Part shown: positions 15,589 to 24,939 of the stretch, in pieces
Numbering within the stretch: position 1 is the first letter of the stretch
Layout: every line of letters begins with the position of its first letter
Source of the DNA: Micavibrio_B sp964633355
Lineage (GTDB): Bacteria; Pseudomonadota; Alphaproteobacteria; Micavibrionales; Micavibrionaceae
Assembly: GCA_964633355.1 (NCBI GenBank)
Contig: CAZWGO010000002.1
Location: forward strand, 62,001 to 126,000
Reading direction: 5' to 3'
DNA: 64,000 nucleotides
Notes under the pieces: model-generated
Databases searched by the model: none
What the model was told of the DNA's origin: nothing
The model's input: only the letters and a program-made list of their open reading frames with translations
Made by a program: the position numbers and the translations under genes

Positions 15589-16800
15589 TTGGAACGGTAT
15601 AAATATAAAGCTTACAATGTAAAAGGTCGCGCCATTCATGGTGTCGTATCTGCCGCAAATGAAACGGATCTGTTCAACCAGTTGCAATCGGCAGGGCTTG
15701 AACTTGTTACCTGTAGCGCGATCAAGCAAAATTCAAAAAGCCTGTCACTTGGGCGAAAGAAAGTAAAAATCCGTGATTTAATCCAGCTGTTTTTGGCTTT
15801 GGAGCAAATGCAATCTGCCGGTGTACCGATGCTCGAGGCTTTGAGTGATATTCGCGAAAGTATGGATAACCAGACATTGGCCGATATTATGTCGGATATT
15901 TACCGGAATGTTTCGGAAGGAAGCTCTCTCTCCGAATCCATGGCGGCTCACCCCAAAGTATTTGGAAATCTTTACATATCCTTGATCAAGGCCGGTGAGG
16001 GCACAGGGGATTTAAGTAAATCCTATCTGATGCTGATCAAATACCTGAAATGGGTCGACGATATGTCGAGCAAGATTAAAAAAGCGATTCGCTATCCAAT
16101 CGTTTTGGGTTTGGCGGTTATTCTGACATGTGTTGTCATGATGGGATATGTCGTCCCTCAGATCGTAGGATTTATTGCCAATCTGGGGCAGGATTTACCA
16201 TTTTATACGATTGCGCTTGTCGCAACATCGACGTTTTTCCAACAATATTGGTGGGTTATTCTGTTTGCTCCCGTCATTATCGTTATTGCATATAAAATCC
16301 TGAGAAGGATGTCTGCGGATTTTGCTTATCGCGCCGATATTATTTTTCTGAGGCTGCCAGTGGCGGGGAATCTAATTAAAAAAGTCAATATTGCCCGTTA
16401 TTCTCAAACCTTTGCGGCGCTCTATTCAAGTGGTATTCCAGTTGTGAATTGCCTGAAAGCGGCACAGGATACTATTTCGAATCTTGGTTTGAATGAAGCG
16501 CTGGAATTGACGCTCAACAAAGTTCAGACTGGGTCTACTCTCTCCGAAGGTTTTAATGCTTCAGGTGAATTCCCGACTCTGGTTGTCAGGATGGTGCGGA
16601 TTGGAGAGGAGTCGGGTAATCTGTCTCCCGTTTTCGACCAGGTTTCCGAGTTTTACACAAAAGATGTCGATGAAGCTGTTCAAGGTATGATCGCAATGAT
16701 CGAACCGGCATTGACTTTACTGCTTGGAGGTATGATCCTATGGATCGCTGCTGGGGTGTTCGGCCCGATTTATGGTAGCTTTGAAAATATGAATTTCTAA
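15589..16800 (+). CDS. type IV pilus inner-membrane platform protein (PilC/GspF family)
   Basis: A 403-residue platform protein around which the extension and retraction ATPases turn. It has two GspF domains, seen in the repeated patterns MQSAGVPMLEAL and LYSSGIPVVNCL, each followed by a long hydrophobic segment. A final membrane helix closes near the C-terminus (ALTLLLGGMILWIAAGVFGP). The start is TTG at 15589, 22 bp after the ATPase stop, which fits an operon. Confidence 0.93.
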   Translation: MERYKYKAYNVKGRAIHGVVSAANETDLFNQLQSAGLELVTCSAIKQNSKSLSLGRKKVKIRDLIQLFLALEQMQSAGVPMLEALSDIRESMDNQTLADIMSDIYRNVSEGSSLSESMAAHPKVFGNLYISLIKAGEGTGDLSKSYLMLIKYLKWVDDMSSKIKKAIRYPIVLGLAVILTCVVMMGYVVPQIVGFIANLGQDLPFYTIALVATSTFFQQYWWVILFAPVIIVIAYKILRRMSADFAYRADIIFLRLPVAGNLIKKVNIARYSQTFAALYSSGIPVVNCLKAAQDTISNLGLNEALELTLNKVQTGSTLSEGFNASGEFPTLVVRMVRIGEESGNLSPVFDQVSEFYTKDVDEAVQGMIAMIEPALTLLLGGMILWIAAGVFGPIYGSFENMNF

Positions 16801-16807
16801 CAGGTAA

Positions 16808-18442
16808 GTGGTTCTCTTGTCGTTTATTTCAGCTGCAAAATGCGTTTTACTACTTACGGACGACTCGCTTTGTATCTACAAAGTCAGCTCCAGAAGCGCG
16901 AATCTTGTCCATAATTTTGGTTGGCGAACGCCCGACTTTGAAGTGAATGTAGCCGATGTCCTCAACCGCGAGGCCGGAACAGGCTCCATATATATTCTTA
17001 ATGACACCGTGGAGCAGCATTACCGCAAAGAAAAAGTGGGCAAGCTCAATATAGTCGATAAAAAGAATATTATAGCCCGTCGTCTCAACATGGCGTTTCC
17101 GAGCTATCCGACACGCGCTTTTGTGGAAATAAAAGACAAAAGTAAAAAGAAAAAATCAGGCGATCAGGAAACTTTGTATTTATTTTCAGCGGTGCCTTCG
17201 ACGGACGCGCTGAGAAAGTTACTCGATGCGATCAAGCGATCCGACTGTACCGTCTCAAGCTATTGTTTGCTTCCGATGGAATCGGTTGAGCTGGTTGAAA
17301 AATTATCTTCTAAATTGGCCAAGGAAAACCGGCAAACGGAAAGATCAGTATGGTCGATCCTGATCGGTCAGCATCATGGCGGCGGACTACGTCAGGTTGT
17401 TATCAAAGGCGACCAGATTGCCCTGACTCGTATTACCCCTGTATCTCAACCGGTGGAGGGTAACGGTGCCCAATGGGCATCCGATGTCGTTCAGGAGATA
17501 CAGTCGACCATCAGCTATCTGGCGCGTTTTGGCTACACTCAGAATGACGGGCTTGATATTATGATGGTTGCGAAACCGGATTATGGCGCGCTGGTTGAGG
17601 GTATGCTCAATATACGCTGCCAGTTTCATTTGCTGACATTGCAAAGAGCTGCTGAGCTTGCTGGTTTGAATGTTGGGCGGGATTTGGATCCTCATTATGC
17701 CGAGGCCTTGCATGTGGCTTGGTTTGCAAAAAAACTTCGTCCATCTATGCCGATGAAGTCTCGGGAAATCGAGAATATTTCCAAACCGCGTAAGGCTGCG
17801 TTTTTGGCTGCGCTTATATTGACCGCTGCAATGGGTTATTTCCTCTTCAACTTGTCTATCGAATATCAGGCAATAAACGCGGCAAAGCAGAATGTTGCTG
17901 AAGTACAAAGAATGCAGGTCCTTGCCGATCAAATTTATCAGGAAGAGATCAAGCGCAAAGAGTCGCTCGGTATAGATATCAAGCTTATTCAAAGCTCTAT
18001 ATCCATATATAAAAATTTCGATCAGATGACGTTCGATCCGCTTCCAGCTCTCGAAATAATAGGCGCGCAATTAAAAGATTTGCGCATCGACGAGATCCTA
18101 ATTGATCAAAGCGAGGCGCCAAACACAACGGGCGCGGTCAATGCCGACGGAAGTGCCGCTAATAATAAGGCTGTCAGAATTATTCTAAAGTTTACATTCC
18201 CGGGCACGACGAAGCCTCAGGATGGCAACAAGCAATTGGAGAATTTTAACAACAGGCTTACGCAGAAACTGAGCGGATACAGCGTTACGGTATTAAAACA
18301 ACTGGCAGATTTGACCTACACAGGAACTGTTGTAAGCGAGACAGGTATTAGCGCCGAACGCAGAAAAGCTTCTGACGTATACACCGGGGAAATTGAAATC
18401 AAAAAGGAAATTGTAAATGCTGGAAATACTGGGGCGAAATAG
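16808..18442 (+). CDS. PilM/PilN-type fused pilus alignment protein (GspL-like)
   Basis: A 544-residue protein with a cytoplasmic actin-like region of about 320 residues, one membrane helix at 331-350, and a periplasmic part with coiled coil and a ferredoxin-like region. This layout combines PilM and PilN, as GspL does in type II secretion. It would link the cytoplasmic ATPase to the periplasmic alignment complex. The start is GTG at 16808, with AGGTAA upstream. It ends 26 bases inside the next gene. The call rests on architecture and place in the cluster, since sequence conservation in this group is low. Confidence 0.7.
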   Translation: MVLLSFISAAKCVLLLTDDSLCIYKVSSRSANLVHNFGWRTPDFEVNVADVLNREAGTGSIYILNDTVEQHYRKEKVGKLNIVDKKNIIARRLNMAFPSYPTRAFVEIKDKSKKKKSGDQETLYLFSAVPSTDALRKLLDAIKRSDCTVSSYCLLPMESVELVEKLSSKLAKENRQTERSVWSILIGQHHGGGLRQVVIKGDQIALTRITPVSQPVEGNGAQWASDVVQEIQSTISYLARFGYTQNDGLDIMMVAKPDYGALVEGMLNIRCQFHLLTLQRAAELAGLNVGRDLDPHYAEALHVAWFAKKLRPSMPMKSREIENISKPRKAAFLAALILTAAMGYFLFNLSIEYQAINAAKQNVAEVQRMQVLADQIYQEEIKRKESLGIDIKLIQSSISIYKNFDQMTFDPLPALEIIGAQLKDLRIDEILIDQSEAPNTTGAVNADGSAANNKAVRIILKFTFPGTTKPQDGNKQLENFNNRLTQKLSGYSVTVLKQLADLTYTGTVVSETGISAERRKASDVYTGEIEIKKEIVNAGNTGAK

Positions 18443-19094
18443 ACTTATCGTCTTGGCAGGGCTGGTATTGCTCTGCGGTGGCTCGGCATATTCATTATAT
18501 GAATATCTTATTCCTCAAAAAATTGAGGCTGAAGGCGTTTTAAGCACGGCGAAATCAGCCTTGCAACAAAAGCGGGTCGAAATCCAGAAGTTAAAAGAGG
18601 AATATGCCTTATTGCAAACGCAATTAAGAGATTTCAAGGATATAGAAGCGAGAGGCTTTTTCAACGATCAGGGCAGGGTTGAAGCGCAGACTAATTTTGA
18701 AAAAATACGCGCCGCATCTGGCGTTATCATCGCAAAATATAGTATCGCCACCGGGCAATTAATTGAAGATCCCCGTGCCAGTGAAGCCGGATATGTTATT
18801 TTGACAAGCCCGATCAAAGTCGAACTGGACAGTCTTGAAGATACGGATGTTTACAGTTTTATAAAGTTGATACAGGAAAGATATCCGGGAAAGATCGATC
18901 TTACCCGCCTTGGAATGTCCAAAGCTGAAAAGCTTACGTCAGATACTCTGCGCAATATTAATCGGGGAAAGGCCGTTAATCTTATCAAGACATCGATTGA
19001 GCTTGAATGGAAGACAATGGCGGCGAGATCTTCCGTCTCTCCGGAGACAACCGCAGCGAGTCAATCAAGCTCACCTGAGGGAGCTGCGCAATGA
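18417..19094 (+). CDS. PilO/GspM-like pilus alignment protein
   Basis: A 225-residue protein with an N-terminal membrane helix (about 9-30), a coiled-coil stretch (about 40-80) and a periplasmic domain, the order found in PilO and GspM. The C-terminus is Ser/Ala-rich and probably disordered. The start overlaps the previous gene by 26 bases and its stop overlaps the next start by four (ATGA). Function is inferred from architecture and position after the PilM/N-type gene. Confidence 0.65.
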   Translation: MLEILGRNRLIVLAGLVLLCGGSAYSLYEYLIPQKIEAEGVLSTAKSALQQKRVEIQKLKEEYALLQTQLRDFKDIEARGFFNDQGRVEAQTNFEKIRAASGVIIAKYSIATGQLIEDPRASEAGYVILTSPIKVELDSLEDTDVYSFIKLIQERYPGKIDLTRLGMSKAEKLTSDTLRNINRGKAVNLIKTSIELEWKTMAARSSVSPETTAASQSSSPEGAAQ

Positions 19095-19717
19095 TTAAGA
19101 AAAAAAGTTTTCTTTCATATGTAGTGATATGTGCTTCGTTAGGCATTGGGCATATATCTTATGCGCAGGATCTCCCGCAGCAATTAAAGCAATCGCAGAT
19201 TCAGCCATCGCAATTGGGAGTGCTGGCGAATACGCTTGCGCCCGAAGTCCTGATTTTAAAGCATATCGAGCAAGAACTAAAAGAAAAATATAAAAAAGAA
19301 ATATATACGCCGCCGGCTATACAATCCTTATTTTTCAATCCAAATGAACAGGCATTGCTTCGTGAGGCGCGTAGCGGTTTTAATACCAATGTGATGGATG
19401 ATGGAAGTCCGGCAGAGGATCTTGGCGAAAGACTAAGCCTACAAAGAGATGAACCTGTCGCTGCTGAATCAAGTATCACGGCCAGAGCTTTATCTTTGGG
19501 GGGGATCGTATTTCTTACGCCTGATGATTGGACCATCTGGCTAAATAATCGCCGGATTACAGCGGCAAATCTGCCGAAAGAGGCAATAGATCTTCGGGTA
19601 TACAAAGATTTTATCGAACTAAAATGGTTTGATATAAAAAGTAACAAAATTTTCCCGATCAGATTGCGTCCTAATCAAACATTCAATCTTGATGCTCAAA
19701 CTTTCATGCCAGGCTAA
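19091..19717 (+). CDS. periplasmic pilus protein, PilP/MshK-like
   Basis: A 208-residue protein with a signal peptide (cleavage after SYA, about residue 25), then a Gln-rich helical region. The C-terminal beta-rich domain (LGGIVFLTPDDWTIWLNN to IRLRPNQTF) has the look of a small homology-region domain that docks on the secretin. In pilus clusters this slot is held by PilP or MshK, which connect the PilN/O complex to the secretin. Sequence similarity is not certain; the position is the main support. Confidence 0.55.
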   Translation: MIKKKSFLSYVVICASLGIGHISYAQDLPQQLKQSQIQPSQLGVLANTLAPEVLILKHIEQELKEKYKKEIYTPPAIQSLFFNPNEQALLREARSGFNTNVMDDGSPAEDLGERLSLQRDEPVAAESSITARALSLGGIVFLTPDDWTIWLNNRRITAANLPKEAIDLRVYKDFIELKWFDIKSNKIFPIRLRPNQTFNLDAQTFMPG

Positions 19718-19720
19718 ATC

Positions 19721-20467
19721 ATGAGTAATGTCGTTGTAAATGTTGAAAACCTTAAAGCTGCATATGATAAGCGGCAGGTCCTTCATGGCGTCAGTATGGG
19801 GATTCAAAAAGCCGAAACTTATGGGCTTATCGGTTTGAATGGCGCGGGTAAAACGACATTGATCAAGATATTACTCGGTCTTAAAGATGAAATTTCTGGA
19901 AATATAAGCATTCTGGATGCGGATAGAAATAATAAATCGGTTAAGTCGCAAATATCTTATCTACCTGAAAGATTCGATCCGCCATGGTTTTTGACAGGAG
20001 GCGAATTTATAAAGTTTTCTGCAGAATTATATGGGCGTAAAGTCGAAAAAACGTTGATGGAAGACTATGCTTCAAGCTTGGCGCTTGATCCGTCTGTTTT
20101 ATCCCGCAAAGTTCAAACATATTCCAAGGGCATGCGTCAAAAATTGGGACTTATAGCCACCATTCTTACCAGTTGTTCCGTTCTTATTCTGGACGAGCCA
20201 ATGAGCGGTCTGGATCCCTTGGCAAGAGCCTTGGTTAAAAATCTTTTATTGAAAGTAAAAGGCGAGGGGCGGACGGTTATTCTATCGAGCCATATTCTGG
20301 CCGATATGGATGAGATTTGTGACAATATTTCGGTTATTCATGATGGGGTTATTCATTACAGTGGAACTCCATCTGGCTTTAAAACTGAAATGAATGAACA
20401 CAGCCTTGAACGGGCATTTCTTCATATTGTCAATAATGCCAATGAGGCTGTCCGGGGGGCTGCATGA
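19721..20467 (+). CDS. ABC transporter ATP-binding protein in pilus cluster (PilH-like)
   Basis: A 248-residue ABC ATPase with Walker A GLNGAGKTT, signature YSKGMRQKLG, Walker B VLILDEP and a switch His in LSSHIL. It starts 3 bp after the PilP-like gene. Its probable membrane partner lies about 6.5 kb downstream in the same cluster (26946-27713). Myxococcus xanthus has an ABC pair, PilH and PilI, in its pil cluster that is required for pilus formation, and this pair may be the counterpart. The substrate is unknown. Confidence 0.85.
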   Translation: MSNVVVNVENLKAAYDKRQVLHGVSMGIQKAETYGLIGLNGAGKTTLIKILLGLKDEISGNISILDADRNNKSVKSQISYLPERFDPPWFLTGGEFIKFSAELYGRKVEKTLMEDYASSLALDPSVLSRKVQTYSKGMRQKLGLIATILTSCSVLILDEPMSGLDPLARALVKNLLLKVKGEGRTVILSSHILADMDEICDNISVIHDGVIHYSGTPSGFKTEMNEHSLERAFLHIVNNANEAVRGAA

Positions 20468-20547
20468 TTAGATCCCGCTTTGCAAAAAAAGCGTTCGCGT
20501 ATAAAGTTACAGGACGATTCCATTTCCCAGAAAAAATTATACCATGA
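20464..20547 (+). CDS. possible 27-residue coupled small ORF
   Basis: This short frame starts in an ATGA overlap with the ABC ATPase stop and ends in another ATGA overlap with the start of the TPR gene. It encodes a basic peptide beginning MIRSRFAKKAFAYK. Perfect double overlap suggests a coupling peptide that carries ribosomes across the gap, or a very small pilus accessory protein. Chance cannot be ruled out at this length. Confidence 0.35.
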   Translation: MIRSRFAKKAFAYKVTGRFHFPEKIIP

Positions 20548-22010
20548 TCGATTCCGATAAAGACCTTCACCTAGACGATGACCAGCTGGATGCAGCAGAC
20601 GATCTGTCGGCAAGCGATTTGGCTGATGAAAATGATTTCGATGATGATAATGATGATGACAATATTTTTACGCATCCCGAGAAGCGGAAAAAAACTTCGG
20701 GAATCTTAGGGGGCGGAATAATTATACTATCCCTTCTGGCAGGGGCTTCCTTTTACTTTTATAATAAAGAAAATGCAATTTTACCTCAGCCTGCGGTTTC
20801 CGCGGTTGCACCGGCGCCTGTTTCTGAAAGCGCGCCCATTGAGAATGCTCAAGGCGTTATGCCGACACCCGCGAGTGATTTTGAACAACCTGCAGTTTCC
20901 GGTGATGCTGATGCTATAGTTTTAAATCAGGACGCTCCTTTAAGTGAAATTGCAGGGCAGGATGTTCCCGCTATCCGCGAAAATATTTCTGCATCTCCGG
21001 TAACGCCAATTTCTGAAAACACGGCATCAGCGATCTCTGATAAACAGGATGCAGTCGCAGAGGCAACGGGCGAAGAAGCGAAGTCAGAACCCGCTCAGCC
21101 GAAGGAGATAGAGATTGCAGAAGCAGATAAATCTCTGACACCGCCTGCGCAAGATAATCTTGCTCCAGTAACGTCCACGAAGCCTGAATCAAAACCAAAA
21201 AATGAACTTGAGGCGGCAAGAGAAACGATAAACCTTCCCAAGAAGGTTGAGAAAAAAGATAACGTCCCCGCGACAGTTTATTTTGACGCCCCTAAAGGGA
21301 AAGCTTTAAGAGATATTCCGCCGCCGAGCATCAATCCAGAATTGGAGCCGGGACAAAGCATTATCATCGTCCATAAAGGTAATGCCGATGGCAATGAAAT
21401 GATTGTCGAAAGAGGGAAGGATAATGAGATAATAGAATCTCGACTTGTGAATGCAAGCAGGGCAGCGAGTCTCGGCAATAATGAGGCGGCTCTGGCTTTT
21501 TATAATGAAGTTTACAAAAAGAACCCCAATGATTTGCGTATCTTGATGGGACGTTCCGTTACATTGCAGAAGCTCGGAGAAACACAAAAAGCGATCGAAG
21601 GGTATAGGCAAATACTTGATATCGAACCTGATAATCCAGAGGCGCTCACCAATCTTATGGGCCTCGTCGGTAAAACCCAGCCAGCGGTTGCTTTGCAGAA
21701 TTTGCTCGATCTGAAGGAAAGATATCCACGGAGCGCTGCTGTGGCGGCTCAACTGGGACTTGCGTTTGCTGAATCCGGCAATCCTCAGGATGGATTAAAG
21801 CATTTGAACGCGGCGGTTACGCTTCAGCCGGAAAATCCTCTTCATTACTTTAATATGGCTGTTATTTACGACCGTCTTAAAGACAGGGCAAATGCGATAA
21901 AGTTTTATGAGCAGGCACTTGATGTTTATTCGGTAAATGGAGAGCCTTCATCTGGTGGATTTTCGCGTGAACAGGTTTATGACAGGTTGGCTGCACTTCG
22001 GGGGAATTAG
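20544..22010 (+). CDS. TPR-repeat membrane protein in pilus cluster (MshN-like)
   Basis: A 488-residue protein. The N-terminal 45 residues are extremely acidic (Asp-rich), followed by a membrane helix (about 54-73) and a long low-complexity Ala/Pro/Glu region (to about 240). The C-terminal third holds tetratricopeptide repeats (for example NNEAALAFYNEVYKKNP and TQKAIEGYRQILDIEPDN). MSHA pilus clusters contain a similar TPR protein, MshN. It probably scaffolds pilus assembly in the periplasm. Confidence 0.75.
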   Translation: MIDSDKDLHLDDDQLDAADDLSASDLADENDFDDDNDDDNIFTHPEKRKKTSGILGGGIIILSLLAGASFYFYNKENAILPQPAVSAVAPAPVSESAPIENAQGVMPTPASDFEQPAVSGDADAIVLNQDAPLSEIAGQDVPAIRENISASPVTPISENTASAISDKQDAVAEATGEEAKSEPAQPKEIEIAEADKSLTPPAQDNLAPVTSTKPESKPKNELEAARETINLPKKVEKKDNVPATVYFDAPKGKALRDIPPPSINPELEPGQSIIIVHKGNADGNEMIVERGKDNEIIESRLVNASRAASLGNNEAALAFYNEVYKKNPNDLRILMGRSVTLQKLGETQKAIEGYRQILDIEPDNPEALTNLMGLVGKTQPAVALQNLLDLKERYPRSAAVAAQLGLAFAESGNPQDGLKHLNAAVTLQPENPLHYFNMAVIYDRLKDRANAIKFYEQALDVYSVNGEPSSGGFSREQVYDRLAALRGN

Positions 22011-22012
22011 TC

Positions 22013-22489
22013 GTGAATGACGACACCCTTATTTTTCAAATCATATTCATTATTGTTTATGGCTTGTCCGGACTCTGCGCAGGCAGTTTTGCATCTGCAA
22101 TTATTTACCGCGAAAAAAGCAATCTCCCATGGTTTAAATTAGGCGGGCCATCCTCAAGATCTGCGTGCCTGCTTTGTGGAACGACATTAGGTTTTCGTGA
22201 TCTCGTTCCGGTTATTTCGTGGCTTTCGACAAAGGGCAGATGCAGGCATTGTACAGGAGCCATACCGGTTTTCTATCCTTTAATAGAATTGCTATGCGCT
22301 TTTTGCGCTATTATGGTTTTTCTGTGGTCTGGTATCAGCATAGTATCCGTGACATTTCTCTTTTGTCTGCCCTTTTTGGTGTCCATTATTTACCTAGGGG
22401 TATTCCAGAGACGGTTTTCGTTCAGACTTGTTATAATAGTCGGCGCGATAGGGCTGTTGGCATTCGGATTACAGCTTGGTTTTAATTAA
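22013..22489 (+). CDS. prepilin peptidase-like protein with only the methylase domain
   Basis: A 158-residue membrane protein matching the N-terminal domain of PilD/GspO. GSFASAIIYRE follows the first helix, and two zinc-binding cysteine pairs (Cys52/Cys55, Cys77/Cys80) surround DLVPVISWL. Full enzymes are about 250-290 residues and carry two catalytic aspartates in the peptidase half; here the frame ends before them. It could N-methylate pilins but should not cleave leaders. The start is GTG, 3 bp after the TPR gene stop. A full peptidase must be elsewhere if the pili are made. Confidence 0.8.
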   Translation: MNDDTLIFQIIFIIVYGLSGLCAGSFASAIIYREKSNLPWFKLGGPSSRSACLLCGTTLGFRDLVPVISWLSTKGRCRHCTGAIPVFYPLIELLCAFCAIMVFLWSGISIVSVTFLFCLPFLVSIIYLGVFQRRFSFRLVIIVGAIGLLAFGLQLGFN

Positions 22490-22553
22490 ATTAGATTTGT
22501 TTACTATATCTTTGTTTTTATGAGTTTAAAGTTAGGCTAACAGGGAGAAGGCC

Positions 22554-23702
22554 ATGGATATAACCCAATTACTCGCGTTTGTTATGCAAAACAACGCGTC
22601 CGATTTGCATCTTAGTTCGGGTAATCCCCCTATCATACGCGTGCACGGAACTCTGAAGCGTTTGAAAGCGGATGTTCTGACATCTGATAATATTCGTGCC
22701 ATGCTTTATTCTATTATGACGGATGAGCAGCGCGGCGAGTATGAGAAAAACTTTGAAATGGATTTTGCCGTAGCTTTTGGTGAGAAGGCCCGTTTCCGCG
22801 TTAATGCATTTATGAACCGTAATGGTACTGCCGCAGTTTTGCGGACCATTCCTTCCGTTATTCCGACAATGCAAGAACTGGAATTACCGGCAGTTATCCG
22901 CCGCTTCGCTGAATTGGAAAAGGGCCTTATCCTTGTCACCGGAGCCACGGGTTCGGGTAAATCGACAACGCTTGCCGCTATCATCAATCACATTAATGAA
23001 AATACAGCCAAGCATATTCTGACTATCGAGGATCCGGTTGAATTTTTTCACACATCGAAAAAATCCCTCGTCAATCACCGCGAGCTCGGTGCGGATACTA
23101 AATCCTTTGCAAGAGCGCTTAAAAGCGCCTTGCGGGAAGATCCTGACGTTATTCTCGTCGGCGAGATGCGCGACCATGAAACTATTGCGCTTGCCTTGAC
23201 GGCTGCGGAAACAGGACACTTGGTTCTTGGCACGTTGCACGCCAACACGGCCGCTAAAACAATCGACCGTATTATCGATGTATTTCCGGCTGCGGAAAAA
23301 GAAATGATCCGTGCGATGCTTTCCAGTTCTCTGCAGGGCGTTATTGCCCAGATACTTTTGAAAAAGCCGGGCGGCACGGGCAGGGTCGGCGCTTTTGAAA
23401 TTCTGGTCGGGACAGGCGCGGTAAGAAACCTTATCCGTGAAAATCAGATTCCGCAGCTTTATTCTATGCTACAAACCGGATCCCGCTACGGCATGATTAC
23501 GATGGAGGACGCTGTTAAAAACTTGCTCGAGCAAGGATTGGTCGATCCGGAATCCGCACGCCTTGCCCTTTTGAAAACAACGGATGAAGATGAGAGCACG
23601 GCGACAAACAGAGCCAGCGCGACTTTAGGTGGCGGACAAGTCAAGCCCGGCCAACCGGCAGCTCCGGTTGCCGCAGCTGAAGAAGAGGGGTATTCGTTTT
23701 GA
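22554..23702 (+). CDS. pilT: type IV pilus retraction ATPase PilT
   Basis: A 382-residue retraction motor. It begins with the typical PilT DLHLSSGNPPIIRVHG motif. Walker A is GATGSGKS, followed by the Asp box (IEDPVEF), Walker B (EDPDVILVGEMRD) and the His box (TGHLVLGTLHANTA). AGIRT-like motifs of some PilT proteins are not obvious. A GGGAGAAGG ribosome site precedes the ATG. The stop overlaps the next start (TTTTGAG), so both ATPases are translated together. Confidence 0.93.
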   Translation: MDITQLLAFVMQNNASDLHLSSGNPPIIRVHGTLKRLKADVLTSDNIRAMLYSIMTDEQRGEYEKNFEMDFAVAFGEKARFRVNAFMNRNGTAAVLRTIPSVIPTMQELELPAVIRRFAELEKGLILVTGATGSGKSTTLAAIINHINENTAKHILTIEDPVEFFHTSKKSLVNHRELGADTKSFARALKSALREDPDVILVGEMRDHETIALALTAAETGHLVLGTLHANTAAKTIDRIIDVFPAAEKEMIRAMLSSSLQGVIAQILLKKPGGTGRVGAFEILVGTGAVRNLIRENQIPQLYSMLQTGSRYGMITMEDAVKNLLEQGLVDPESARLALLKTTDEDESTATNRASATLGGGQVKPGQPAAPVAAAEEEGYSF

Positions 23703-24826
23703 GTTCGCCCCTAGTCTTTGGCTATTTGACGATGATGAACGAAAAAAGGGCGACGGATCTTTATCTGACGGTCGGCCATCCTCCGGCATTGAGAATTGAA
23801 GACAGGATGGAGAAATTGGGCGACCAGGCTCTTCAATCTGCCGATCTCGATGAAATATTGAATAACATTCTAACTCTTCGCCAAAAACGGGAGTTTGAAA
23901 CCAATATGGAGCTTAATTCCGCGCTTGATATGGGCGCCTATGGACGCTTCCGTGTTAATGTTATGAAGCAGCGCCAAAATCCTGCTTTGGTTATCAGGCG
24001 CATTGTCTCCAAGATACCTGACTTTGAAGAGCTAAATCTTCCTCCTCTGTTCGAGCAACTGGCCATGCAAAAAAGAGGTTTGATACTTGTCACCGGTATG
24101 ACCGGATCGGGCAAATCGACAACGCTTGCTTCCATGATCGACTATCGGAACAGGAATAGCCAAGGCCATATCATCACAATTGAAGACCCCATTGAATATC
24201 ACCACGAGCATCAGAGAAGCATTATTTCTCAGCGTGAAGTTGGCGTCGATACGGAAAATTATTCGATCGCTCTCAAGAACGCTTTAAGGCAAAGGCCTGA
24301 TGTCATTCTGGTGGGTGAGATACGCGATCGCGAGGTGATGGAGCAGGCTTTAACGGCTTCTGAAACAGGACATTTATGCCTTGCGACCATTCATACAAAC
24401 AACTCTTATCAGGCAATTCAGCGAGTTGTTAATCTTTTTCCCGAGGAGCAGCGCCACCAGATATGTTTTAGCATCGCATCAAACCTGAAGGCGATCATAT
24501 CTCAGAGACTCATCCCGACGATCATTCCCGGCCAGACGATAGCCTTGGAAATACTCTTGAATGAAGGCCATGTGCGGGAACTTATTCATGACGGAAAATT
24601 CAGCAAAATCAAGGATATAATCGAGGCTAATCAATCGGCAGGCATGTGCAGTTTCGATCAGTCCCTCTTGGTCCTTTTTGAACAAGGATTGATTTCAGAA
24701 GAGACTGCCTTGTCCCAATCAGATTTGCCGGGTGATCTCATGATTAAAATCAAGCAAGTTAAAATGGGCGCTAAAGTCGATGTGTTAACAAGGCTTGATA
24801 TCGCGGGCATGAAAATCTCCGACTAA
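23699..24826 (+). CDS. pilU: second retraction-type ATPase, PilU-like
   Basis: A 375-residue ATPase related to PilT. It starts at TTG overlapping the pilT stop. Visible motifs are ATDLYLTVGHPPALRI near the N-terminus, Walker A GMTGSGKS, IEDPIEY, RPDVILVGEIRD and TGHLCLATIHTNNS. In other species the second copy next to pilT is PilU, an auxiliary retraction motor that acts through PilT. The tail lacks PilT-specific features, consistent with PilU. Confidence 0.85.
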   Translation: MSSPLVFGYLTMMNEKRATDLYLTVGHPPALRIEDRMEKLGDQALQSADLDEILNNILTLRQKREFETNMELNSALDMGAYGRFRVNVMKQRQNPALVIRRIVSKIPDFEELNLPPLFEQLAMQKRGLILVTGMTGSGKSTTLASMIDYRNRNSQGHIITIEDPIEYHHEHQRSIISQREVGVDTENYSIALKNALRQRPDVILVGEIRDREVMEQALTASETGHLCLATIHTNNSYQAIQRVVNLFPEEQRHQICFSIASNLKAIISQRLIPTIIPGQTIALEILLNEGHVRELIHDGKFSKIKDIIEANQSAGMCSFDQSLLVLFEQGLISEETALSQSDLPGDLMIKIKQVKMGAKVDVLTRLDIAGMKISD

Positions 24827-24939
24827 TGTAAAAGACTATGCTCTGGCAAAGATACAGAAAATAGGCTATCTTTTGACAACTTCGCCGTGATTCTTGCGGT
24901 TTCCGATTCGTCTCGTACCTTTTAAATACAGGTTTTTAT

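Noticed and set aside
18417..18442. Frameshift between the PilM/N-type and PilO-like genes
   Set aside because: The 26-base overlap has a proper start codon in the second frame and the second protein begins with a normal membrane helix.
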